64,000 nucleotides of DNA, from assembly GCF_040549465.1 (NCBI RefSeq), contig NZ_JBEPTL010000013.1, forward strand, positions 1 through 64,000, written 5' to 3'. This stretch comes from Lacisediminihabitans sp040549465 (GTDB taxonomy: Bacteria > Actinomycetota > Actinomycetes > Actinomycetales > Microbacteriaceae). Shown here in pieces: positions 1 to 7,420 of the stretch. Position numbers and translations under genes: made by a program. The stretch's first letter is position 1. Every line of letters starts with the position of its first letter. The notes under the pieces were generated by a model. The model did no database searches and was not told the origin of the DNA. It saw nothing but the letters and a program-made list of their open reading frames with translations.

Positions 1-66
1 CTTCCCAGCCGGGAACAACGGTCCGATCACCGCCCACGCCTCATCAGAAACCACATCACGCGACAT
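1..66 (-). CDS. IS5-family transposase, N-terminal fragment (runs off window)
   Basis: Only 22 residues are inside the window, reading MSRDVVSDEAWAVIGPLFPA and then GK. This matches the usual opening of IS5-family DDE transposases (a 'sDe.W..i.PllP' pattern). The ATG at 66 is preceded by the insertion sequence end about 50 bp upstream. Family assignment is good. Whether the full gene is intact cannot be seen. Confidence 0.7.
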   Translation of the reverse strand, partial: MSRDVVSDEAWAVIGPLFPAGK

Positions 67-115
67 CCAACAAGACTCGCCCACGACCACCCAAACCCGC
101 TTTAGCAACACGCCC
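1..115 (-). mobile_element. IS5-family insertion sequence, 5' end only
   Basis: On the minus strand the element begins at 115 with GGGCGTGTTGCTAAAGC, a typical end for IS5-type (IS427-like) elements, next to a TA dinucleotide at 116-117 that fits the usual TA target. A transposase reading frame starts at 66 and leaves the window. Only the first 115 bases are present, so the other terminal repeat cannot be checked. The element lies 26 bp beyond the purM stop codon. Confidence 0.75.
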
Positions 116-141
116 TAGCCCCACTCGTCGGCGAGCCCGCG

Positions 142-1251
142 CTACCGGTAGCTTCCGGTCAGGCGTACCGCGCCGCCGTTGACGCCCTTTGCGCCCTGCT
201 CGAAGCCCGCGATATCGCGCTCTGAGGTTGAGATGGTTCCGACCGTCCAGGCCGGAATACCGTCCGTCGCGAGCTTCTCGATGATGCCGTCTACGGCGTG
301 CGCCGCGACGACGGCGATCATACCGATGCCGAGATTCCAGGTTCCTTCGGTCTCTTCGAGGCTGATGCCGCCCCACTCAGCGACTACATGGAAGACCGGC
401 TGCGGCGACCAGGTTGCGCGATCGACCTCGACCCAGCTGCCGATCGGCAGTACCCGCGCGAGGTTGGCCGCGATTCCACCGCCGGTGACGTGGCTGAGCG
501 AGTGCACGGAGGTGCCGAGGCGCGGGTCGGAGAGCAGGCGCAGCAGGGGGGCGGTGTACAGCTTCGTCGGCTCGAGCAGCACTTCGCCGACGAGTCCGCC
601 GAGTTCCGCCGACTGGTCAGAATAGGAGATGTTGCGGCCGGCAAGAATGTGCCGCACAAGCGAGTAGCCGTTCGAGTGCAGCCCGGATGACCCGAGCGCG
701 ACGACCACGTCGCCATCGGCCACGAGGTGGGAGCCCAGCAGCGCGTCGGACTCGACGGCGCCGACGGCGGCACCGGCGACGTCGTAATCGTCCGGTCCGA
801 GGAGGCCAGGGTGCTCTGCCGTCTCCCCGCCGACCAGGGCGGTGCGAGTCTCGCTGCAGGCACGTGCGATGCCGGCCACGATATCCGCGATCCTGGTCGG
901 AACGACCTTGCCGCAGGCGATGTAGTCGGTCATAAAAAGCGGCTTGGCGCCGACGACAACGATGTCGTCGACGACCATTCCCACGAGGTCGAATCCGATC
1001 GTGTCGTGCTTGTCAATGGCCTGGGCGATCGCGACCTTCGTGCCGACGCCGTCGGTGGAAGTGGCGAGCAGTGGCTTGGTGAAGGTCTTGAGGAAAGACA
1101 CGTCGAAGAGACCGGCGAATCCGCCGACACCGCCGAGAACCTCAGGGCCGTGGGTCTTCGAGACCGCCGACTTCATCAGCTCGACGGCCAGGTCGCCGGC
1201 CGCCGTATCGACGCCGGCCTCTCGATAGGAGGTGGAGGAGTTCTCGGTCAC
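142..1251 (-). CDS. purM: Phosphoribosylformylglycinamidine cyclo-ligase (AIR synthase)
   Basis: Catalyses the ATP-dependent closure of FGAM to 5-aminoimidazole ribonucleotide, step five of de novo purine synthesis, in the cytoplasm. The 369-residue product has full family length and the conserved N-terminal block LATSTDGVGTKVAIA at about residues 62-76. A glycine-rich region (HVTGGGIAANLAR) lies in the C-terminal half. The start is GTG (1251) with GAGG just upstream. It is divergent from purF across 124 bp. In many actinobacteria purM follows purF on the same strand, so the divergent arrangement beside an insertion sequence may reflect a local inversion (inference). Confidence 0.96.
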   Translation of the reverse strand: MTENSSTSYREAGVDTAAGDLAVELMKSAVSKTHGPEVLGGVGGFAGLFDVSFLKTFTKPLLATSTDGVGTKVAIAQAIDKHDTIGFDLVGMVVDDIVVVGAKPLFMTDYIACGKVVPTRIADIVAGIARACSETRTALVGGETAEHPGLLGPDDYDVAGAAVGAVESDALLGSHLVADGDVVVALGSSGLHSNGYSLVRHILAGRNISYSDQSAELGGLVGEVLLEPTKLYTAPLLRLLSDPRLGTSVHSLSHVTGGGIAANLARVLPIGSWVEVDRATWSPQPVFHVVAEWGGISLEETEGTWNLGIGMIAVVAAHAVDGIIEKLATDGIPAWTVGTISTSERDIAGFEQGAKGVNGGAVRLTGSYR

Positions 1252-1375
1252 GCCTCAAGAGTACCGGCGGGCTGTTACTCAGCCTTCACGGGCCTGGGGA
1301 CAAATGTCGTATGCGAGACTAGAAGCGGCCCGAATCCGGGCGACAGCCACCTTGAATAATGGAGCCCGCTAGCGC

Positions 1376-2833
1376 ATGTGCGGCATTGTCGGCATCGTTT
1401 CTTCGGAACCCGCCAACCAACAGGTCTACGACAGCCTCCTGCTTCTGCAGCACCGCGGTCAGGACTCCACAGGAATCGCCACCGCAGAAGGCCGGACCTT
1501 CCATATGGTGAAGGCTAAAGGCCAGGTGCGCGAGGCCTTCCGCACCCGTGACATGCGCGCCCTACCGGGCAACATGGGACTCGGTCACTGCCGCTACGCG
1601 ACCAAGGGCAACGCGGCCAACGAGCAGGAAGCCCAGCCGTTCTATGTGAACGCGCCCTACGGCATCGTGCTGGTGCACAACGGCAACCTCACCAATACGC
1701 GTGAGCTGACCGAAGAACTGTTCCACATCGATCGCCGGCACCTCAACACCACCTCTGACACCGAGCTGCTGGTGAACGTGCTGGCACACGAACTGCAGGA
1801 GCAGGTGACCGGGCCCGACCTCGATCCCGACCAGATCTTTGCCGCCGTCGAGCGGGTGCACGAACGCGTCGAAGGCTCCTACGCCACCATCGCGATGATC
1901 CCCGGATACGGCCTGCTCGCCTTCCGCGACCCATTCGGCATTCGCCCCCTCGTGCTCGGAAAGCGCACCAGGGGCTTCGTTGGCACCGAGTGGATCGTGG
2001 CATCCGAATCTCTGGTGCTGGAGAGCGGCGGCTACGACTTCGTTCGGGATGTCGCGCCCGGCGAGGCGATCTTCATCGCTGTCGACGGCGAGATGACCTC
2101 CAAACAGTGCGCGAAGAACCCGCGCCTCGTGCCATGCTCCTTCGAGTACGTGTACCTCGCTCGCCCCGACTCGATCATGAACGGTATCTCGGTCTACGAG
2201 GCCCGTCTGCGACTCGGCAACCGCCTCGCCGACACGATCGCGAAGTACACGCCGATGGGTGACATCGACGTGGTCATGCCGATTCCGGATTCCGCCCGCC
2301 CCGCCGCGATGCAGGTGGCCCAGAAGCTCGGCGTGGAGTATCGCGAAGGCTTCTACAAGAACCGCTACGTCGGCCGCACCTTCATCATGCCAGGCCAGGC
2401 GGAACGCAAGAAGTCAGTGAAGCAGAAGCTGAATGCCATGGGCAGCGAGTTCACGGGCAAGAATATTCTCATCGTCGACGACTCGATAGTGCGCGGCACC
2501 ACCTCGAAGGAGATCGTGCAGATGGCCAGGGAAGCCGGGGCCAACAAGGTCACCTTCACCTCCGCAGCGCCGCCGGTTCGCTTCCCACACGTGTACGGCA
2601 TCAACATGCCGTCACGGCAGGAACTCATCGCCCACAACCGCAGGATCCCCGAGATCAACACCGAGATGGGTTCCGACAACCTGATCTACCAGGAGGTCGC
2701 CGACATGCAGGCGGCCATTATCGAGGGCTCGGATGTCGAAGCGCTCGAGATGAGTTGCTTCACCGGCGAGTATGTGACCGGCACTGTCACCCCCGAATAC
2801 CTGGCCTGGGTGGAGAAGACGCAGCTCAGCTAG
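1376..2833 (+). CDS. purF: Amidophosphoribosyltransferase
   Basis: First committed enzyme of purine synthesis, transferring glutamine amide nitrogen to PRPP. The protein starts MCGIVGIVSS, so Cys2 becomes the N-terminal nucleophile of the class II glutaminase domain after Met removal. Glutaminase motifs (HRGQDSTGIAT, GHCRYATKG, HNGNLTN) fill the first 100 or so residues. The PRPP-binding loop VDDSIVRGTTS is at about 367-377. Its length of 485 residues is normal. The start is fixed by the Cys2 requirement. Transcription runs toward a large hairpin at 2893-2940, shared with the convergent gene at 3004. Confidence 0.97.
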   Translation: MCGIVGIVSSEPANQQVYDSLLLLQHRGQDSTGIATAEGRTFHMVKAKGQVREAFRTRDMRALPGNMGLGHCRYATKGNAANEQEAQPFYVNAPYGIVLVHNGNLTNTRELTEELFHIDRRHLNTTSDTELLVNVLAHELQEQVTGPDLDPDQIFAAVERVHERVEGSYATIAMIPGYGLLAFRDPFGIRPLVLGKRTRGFVGTEWIVASESLVLESGGYDFVRDVAPGEAIFIAVDGEMTSKQCAKNPRLVPCSFEYVYLARPDSIMNGISVYEARLRLGNRLADTIAKYTPMGDIDVVMPIPDSARPAAMQVAQKLGVEYREGFYKNRYVGRTFIMPGQAERKKSVKQKLNAMGSEFTGKNILIVDDSIVRGTTSKEIVQMAREAGANKVTFTSAAPPVRFPHVYGINMPSRQELIAHNRRIPEINTEMGSDNLIYQEVADMQAAIIEGSDVEALEMSCFTGEYVTGTVTPEYLAWVEKTQLS

Positions 2834-2892
2834 CGGCGTTCGCGACCGCTCCAGCCGCGGTCGACAGCTTGTGTCGAAATCGACCGCGCGGG

Positions 2893-2940
2893 GTTGTGTT
2901 ATCCGCGCGCCGGTTGCAACAGGCGCGCGGATAACACAAC
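2893..2940. terminator. Perfect 19-bp inverted repeat between convergent genes
   Basis: Arms GTTGTGTTATCCGCGCGCC (2893-2911) and its exact complement (2922-2940) flank a 10-nt loop. It lies between the 3' ends of purF and the convergent gene at 3004, where a bidirectional terminator would be expected. There is no T-run on either side, so Rho-independent termination by a classical hairpin is not certain. A REP-like repeat is the alternative. Confidence 0.6.
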
Positions 2941-3003
2941 GCCGCGCCAATGCCCCAGCTTGGCGGGACGAAGCCGCAGTCGCCCGCAGCAACCCGGGCC
3001 AGC

Positions 3004-3375
3004 TCAGTCCTGCTGGATCTCACCCTCAGCAGGCTCCGCGTCGACCGGCTCCGCGCCAAGAGGCTCGGCGTCGACGGTGGTGTGCTCCGCGTCGAGCGTC
3101 TTCGCCCGCCGATTCGACAGCAGGTCGAGGAGGATCGCCACGAGGGCTCCCGCGACCGCTCCGACCGGAATCCCGTACAGCGCGAAATAACCGAAGAGTG
3201 CGCCGAACCCGACGTTGGGATCGATGGGGAAGAGCGCCGTGAGGATGAAGGTGACCGCAGCACCGAGCCCCGCACCCAGGATGATGAACACGGGATACTT
3301 GGGCGCGCGACGAATGCGTACCTGGGTGACCGCCGTGGTTCCCTGCGGTTCCGGGGTCTCGGTCTCGTTGCTCAT
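3004..3375 (-). CDS. Small membrane protein with two transmembrane segments
   Basis: A 123-residue product that I do not recognise as a named family. It has a short polar N-terminus, hydrophobic segments at about residues 27-49 and 58-85 that should form a helical hairpin, then an acidic tail rich in Ala-Glu-Pro (EPLGAEPVDAEPAEGE). The start chosen is the ATG at 3375 (MSNETETPE), only 4 bp after the stop of the upstream sterol-carrier gene, which indicates co-transcription. A reading frame extending further upstream would overlap that gene and is less likely. The tail resembles the repeat-derived tail of PurS in this window. Confidence 0.75.
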   Translation of the reverse strand: MSNETETPEPQGTTAVTQVRIRRAPKYPVFIILGAGLGAAVTFILTALFPIDPNVGFGALFGYFALYGIPVGAVAGALVAILLDLLSNRRAKTLDAEHTTVDAEPLGAEPVDAEPAEGEIQQD

Positions 3376-3379
3376 AGGA

Positions 3380-3757
3380 CTATTGTCCCTCGTCAGCCCG
3401 GTCCCACCTGATCGGCAGGTTCTGGCTGAGGTCCGCGCGCGAACCGGATGCCGAGATACGGCCCTCGGAGAGCACGGTCGCCCACTCCTCACCGCCGGTC
3501 GCGATCGCGAGCCAGGTGAGGGCATCCATCTCGACGACGTTGGGCGGTGTGCCCCTGGTGTGACCGGGTCCCTCGATGCACTGGATCGCCCCGAACGGCG
3601 GAACGCGCACCTCGACCGAGTTGCCGGGAACCTCGTCTGCGAGGAGCTGCAGGAGGTAGCGCACAGCGGTCGCCTCGGTGTTGCGGTCGGCCACCGTCGC
3701 TAACGCACGGCGCACGGCATCGCCGCCCACGGCATCCGGAATCTTGGGGAGTGGCAT
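3380..3757 (-). CDS. Sterol carrier family protein (SCP2-like, function unknown)
   Basis: A 125-residue cytoplasmic protein of the small actinobacterial 'sterol carrier family' that often sits beside purF and purM (for example next to purF in mycobacteria). Features are a VEVRVPPFGAIQCI strand region and a PPNVVEMDALTWLAIATG segment that recall the lipid-binding fold. No catalytic residues can be named and the actual ligand is unknown. It starts 65 bp from the divergent purD and is followed after 4 bp by the membrane protein at 3004-3375. Family assignment rests on remembered similarity and genomic context. Confidence 0.7.
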   Translation of the reverse strand: MPLPKIPDAVGGDAVRRALATVADRNTEATAVRYLLQLLADEVPGNSVEVRVPPFGAIQCIEGPGHTRGTPPNVVEMDALTWLAIATGGEEWATVLSEGRISASGSRADLSQNLPIRWDRADEGQ

Positions 3758-3821
3758 GTGTCAACGCTAGTGCGCCGCTGGACCGGCGGCGGGCTACAGC
3801 TGGCTTGGGTACGCTTACCGG

Positions 3822-5072
3822 GTGAGAATTCTCGTTCTTGGCTCCGGCGCGCGTGAGCATGCCATCGTCACCGCTCTCCTCAGCGAAAACGCCGGTCATG
3901 AGATCACCGCAGCTCCCGGTAATGCCGGCATCGCCGCCGACGTGTCGGTGATCGCTCTCGACCCGACGAACCCGGGTGTCGTCACCGAGTTCGCACTCGA
4001 CAATGACATCGAACTGGTCGTGATCGGACCGGAGGCGCCCCTCGTCGCCGGCGTCGCAGATAAACTCCGCCAGCGCGGCATCGCCGTGTTCGGCCCTGGC
4101 AAAGCCGCAGCCGCGCTCGAAGGAAGCAAGAACTTCGCCAAGCGAATCATGGATGAGGCCGGCGTGCCGACAGGTCGCGCGGTTCGTGCCGGAAACCTCG
4201 GCGAAGCCATCACCGCCATCGACGAGTTCGGCGCCCCTTACGTGGTCAAAGCCGACGGTCTCGCCGCCGGCAAAGGAGTGCTCGTCACCCCCGACCGCGA
4301 TGCGGCGATCGCCCATGCCACCTACTGGCTCGGTCACGGCAGTGTGCTGGTGGAGGAGTTTCTCGACGGTCCGGAGGTCTCGCTCTTTCTACTGAGCGAC
4401 GGTCACAACGTGCTCCCGCTGTCACCCGCGCAGGACTATAAGCGGCTCGGCGACGACGACGACGGCCCGAACACCGGCGGAATGGGTGCTTACTCCCCGC
4501 TGCCGTGGCTGCCTGCCGGGTTCGTGGACGAGGTCATCGAAACCATCGCGCTGCCCACCATCCGCCAGCTCGCCACGGAACAGACACCGTTCATCGGACT
4601 GCTCTATTGCGGATTGATCGTGACGGACTCCGGCATCCGGGTGATCGAGTTCAACGCCCGCTTCGGCGACCCCGAGACACAGGTGGTGCTTCCGCGACTG
4701 GTCACCCCGCTGAGCGGACTGCTCTTCGCGGCTGCGGTTGGTGGCCTCGGCGAGCTGGAGCGTCCCGAGTTCTCGGATGACGTAGCGGTCACCGTGGTGC
4801 TCGCCAGCGAGGGCTATCCAGAGACCCCGATCACCGGACGCACCATCACAGGGCTCGACACCGCGCTGGCCATTCATGGCGTGTCCATCGCCCACGCGGC
4901 GACCGCCCACTCCGGCGACCACCTGGTGGCGACCGGCGGCCGGGTGCTGAGCGTCGTCGCTACCGGCGGCGACTTCACCGAGGCACGCTCCCGCGCCTAC
5001 CGAGCGCTCGAAGCCATCGACCTCGAGGGTGGTCAGTACCGCACGGACATCGCGGCAAGAGTCGCCCAGTGA
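3822..5072 (+). CDS. purD: Phosphoribosylamine-glycine ligase (GAR synthetase)
   Basis: ATP-grasp ligase joining glycine to phosphoribosylamine, step two of purine synthesis. The 416-residue protein opens with the typical RILVLGSGAREHAIV. It has the ATP-grasp core YVVKADGLAAGKGVLV near residues 139-154. The substrate/metal region VIEFNARFGDPETQ lies near residue 275. The GTG start is supported by conservation of the N-terminus. The stop overlaps the purC start by 4 bp (GTGA), so purD and purC are translationally coupled. Confidence 0.97.
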   Translation: MRILVLGSGAREHAIVTALLSENAGHEITAAPGNAGIAADVSVIALDPTNPGVVTEFALDNDIELVVIGPEAPLVAGVADKLRQRGIAVFGPGKAAAALEGSKNFAKRIMDEAGVPTGRAVRAGNLGEAITAIDEFGAPYVVKADGLAAGKGVLVTPDRDAAIAHATYWLGHGSVLVEEFLDGPEVSLFLLSDGHNVLPLSPAQDYKRLGDDDDGPNTGGMGAYSPLPWLPAGFVDEVIETIALPTIRQLATEQTPFIGLLYCGLIVTDSGIRVIEFNARFGDPETQVVLPRLVTPLSGLLFAAAVGGLGELERPEFSDDVAVTVVLASEGYPETPITGRTITGLDTALAIHGVSIAHAATAHSGDHLVATGGRVLSVVATGGDFTEARSRAYRALEAIDLEGGQYRTDIAARVAQ

Positions 5073-5998
5073 GTGCGATCGACCTGCCCGGCTGGACCCA
5101 CGCCTACTCCGGCAAGGTGCGCGATCTCTACATCGACGAGAACACCCGGGACCTCGCCTCCGCGGATCGCGTGCTCATGGTTGCCAGCGACCGGGTGAGC
5201 GCCTTCGATTTTGTGTTGTCCCCCGGCATCCCCGGCAAAGGCGAACTACTCACCACGCTGAGCCTGTGGTGGTTCGACCAGCTGACCGGTGTGCCCAATC
5301 ATCTGGTCGCCGACCATGAGATCTCCGACGATGGAACTGTCAACGATCTGATCCCGGATGCCGTGGCCGGGCGCGCGATGCTGGCCAGGACGCTCGACAT
5401 GTTTCCGATCGAGTGCGTGGTGCGCGGATACCTCGTCGGCTCCGGCTGGGCCGAATACCAGCGGTCGCAGAGTGTCTGCGACGTGCCGCTGCCCGCCGGC
5501 CTGCGGAACGGCGACCGCCTGCCCGAGCCGATCTACACGCCGGCGTGGAAGGCCCCGATGGGAGAACACGACGAGAACATCTCCTTCGAGCGGACCGTGG
5601 ACCTGGTGGGTGCGGATGCCGCGGAGGCACTTCGCTCGCTGAGCCTCGAGGTCTTCAGCCGGGCATCCGCCATCGCCGAGGCACGCGGTGTGATTCTCGC
5701 CGACACGAAATTCGAGTTCGGCGCGAACCGGAACAGCGGCGTCATCACCCTGGCCGACGAGGTTCTCACCAGCGATTCCAGTAGGTACTGGGATGCGGAA
5801 CTCTACGCGGCGGGCGACGACGACCGGCTAGCCAGCTTCGACAAGCAGATCGTGCGCGACTGGCTGAGCGAGCACTGGGACCGTTCCGCTTCGACAGGCT
5901 CAGGGCAGGCTGGCCCTCCGCCGGAGCTCCCCCAGGAGATTGTCGAACAAACTGCCGCCCGCTACCGGGAACTCATCGAGCGGCTCACCCGCTCATGA
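5069..5998 (+). CDS. purC: Phosphoribosylaminoimidazole-succinocarboxamide synthase
   Basis: SAICAR synthetase, condensing CAIR with aspartate. The 309-residue protein carries the family blocks YSGKVRDLY near the N-terminus, SDRVSAFDF, VVRGYLVGSGWAEYQ and DTKFEFG. Near the C-terminus, between DRS and PPELPQEIVEQTAARY, there is an extra Ser/Gly/Ala-rich stretch. It is encoded by a dispersed repeat (5888-5903, reverse complement of CTGAGCCTGTCGAAGC), so this copy was probably lengthened by repeat insertion without breaking the frame. GTG start inside the purD stop; 4-bp overlap with the downstream GNAT gene. Confidence 0.96.
   Translation: MSAIDLPGWTHAYSGKVRDLYIDENTRDLASADRVLMVASDRVSAFDFVLSPGIPGKGELLTTLSLWWFDQLTGVPNHLVADHEISDDGTVNDLIPDAVAGRAMLARTLDMFPIECVVRGYLVGSGWAEYQRSQSVCDVPLPAGLRNGDRLPEPIYTPAWKAPMGEHDENISFERTVDLVGADAAEALRSLSLEVFSRASAIAEARGVILADTKFEFGANRNSGVITLADEVLTSDSSRYWDAELYAAGDDDRLASFDKQIVRDWLSEHWDRSASTGSGQAGPPPELPQEIVEQTAARYRELIERLTRS
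5888..5903 (-). repeat. Dispersed GAGCCTGTCGAAGC-type repeat inside purC
   Basis: The plus strand reads GCTTCGACAGGCTCAG. On the minus strand this is the same unit that is found four times in tandem at the 3' end of purS (32821-32880). It falls in a low-complexity insertion of the PurC C-terminal region. Confidence 0.7.
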
Positions 5999-6489
5999 TC
6001 ATCCGCGAGACCAGCTGGGATGACCCGGATGCGATCGCACTGAGGGACGCCCAGCGTGCGGAAATCGCTGAGCGCTACGGCACCCCGGACTCCGAGCCTG
6101 GCGTGGCGCCGAGCGCCGCCGACATCTCCGTCTTCTTCGTGGTCTTCGACGACGACGGGGCAGCGATCGGATGCGGCGGCCTGCGGCAGTTGGACGACAC
6201 CGAGGCCGAGATCAAACGCATGTTCGTGCAGCCCGAAAGCCGTGGCACAGGGGCATCGACAGCGATCCTCGAGCGCCTCGAGCAGGAGGGTCGCGTTCGC
6301 GGACTCGGCCGCCTTGTGCTCGAGACGGGCAACCGCCAGCCCGACGCCATCCGTTTTTATCAGCGCCAGGGCTACACCCGCATCCCGAACTTCGGCTACT
6401 ACGTTGACTCCGCCATCTCGCTGTGCTTCGCGAAACCCCTCATCGCGGACGACCCCGCCGGTGACGTCGCCTGCGAGGGCTGCGAGTAG
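5995..6489 (+). CDS. GNAT family N-acetyltransferase
   Basis: A 164-residue acetyl-CoA-dependent acyltransferase of unknown substrate. The fold is visible as strand IGCGGLRQLDDTEAEIKRMFV, then the acetyl-CoA pyrophosphate loop PESRGTGASTAILERLE (about residues 79-95), then LVLETGNRQPDAIRFYQRQGYTRI, the typical C-terminal GNAT signature. The ATG overlaps the purC stop by 4 bp, so it is the last gene of the purDC operon. Its C-terminus (DVACEGCE) has two cysteines. The decayed esterase on the opposite strand converges on its 3' end. Confidence 0.88.
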   Translation: MIIRETSWDDPDAIALRDAQRAEIAERYGTPDSEPGVAPSAADISVFFVVFDDDGAAIGCGGLRQLDDTEAEIKRMFVQPESRGTGASTAILERLEQEGRVRGLGRLVLETGNRQPDAIRFYQRQGYTRIPNFGYYVDSAISLCFAKPLIADDPAGDVACEGCE

Positions 6490-6492
6490 CCT

Positions 6493-7393
6493 GGTGGACC
6501 CGACGATCGGCCAGCCGGGGTCCCCATCGCGGAGGAAGGCCACCGCAGCGCCGTGAAGATCGGTTGCGATGGCCCGGGGAGGCTCATCGCCGGCTATCGC
6601 CGTGACCCGTTCGGCGTCGAGACAGTCGAAGAAGAAGGGCACGTCGAGGCAGTGGACGGCGGACCCGTGTATGGGCGAACGCCAGGAGAATCGGTACATC
6701 CAGGTCGGGCGATACCCCGGCCTCGGCGATGCGTGGCACGGATGATCGGAGCAGTCGGTCTGTGTGGTAGCGGGCGAGCACGGCGGCGGTAGGTTCGGCG
6801 ACCCTGTCGGGATTCGCGACGAGATACGATCTGCGGCGCGCACGGGTGAGCCCCAGCCGTCTGAGCCTGAGACCGGTCAGCACCCAGCGCAGCTGTCTCT
6901 TGACCGAGGAGAAGATCATGGAGAACTCATCGTCGGTCGCCCCGAGGACGAGCGGTTTGTCGGCACCCACCCCGCACAGATCGAGTCGATGGTGGGCCGG
7001 GGATGAGCACGCCATCGACGACGGGTCCGAGCCGGAGTCCATCGTCGGCTCGACGCCGGCGAGACCGGCGAGGTGCCTCGCGAGATCTTCCGCGCGCTCC
7101 TGGCTCAGGTTGGCAGTCGCGCCTGAAATGCTGTAGTCGCCACGAAAGAGATGCAGGGCCGCGGGCATCCCGAGCAGGGTCACTACAGCCCCGCCGCCCG
7201 CCGACTGACCAGCGCTAGTTACCCGATGGTCGATCCCCTGATGATGAAGATGATGTCGTCGTTCCCGATCGGAAGGCTCGCGAGCTTCCCAGGCCTGGGT
7301 CTTGGTGTGGAGGAGATCGCGCAGCTCATCGCTGCCGGCAACGCAGCGGGGTAGCGAGGAGGCGGTCTCGTTCCGCACGCACTCGTCGGGCAC
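6493..7393 (-). pseudogene. Decayed type-B carboxylesterase, 5' truncated and frameshifted
   Basis: Reading leftward, an esterase nucleophile elbow (GQSAGGGAVVTLLGMPA) lies near 7200, followed by PLVLGATDDEFSMIF and a C-terminal stretch, all in one frame. Near 6720 the homology moves to a second frame (MYRFSWRSP, HCLDVPFFFDCLDAERV, AVAFLRDGDPGWP), which is the usual C-terminus of para-nitrobenzyl-esterase-like type-B enzymes. The first third (oxyanion-hole region) is missing and the fragment abuts the mftG stop at 7421. No single open frame covers the homology, so this is a remnant. It marks the left border of the mycofactocin block and may be a scar of its arrival (inference). Confidence 0.75.
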
Positions 7394-7420
7394 CTCCTGC
7401 CCACGGTGCGGGCGGAGCAG

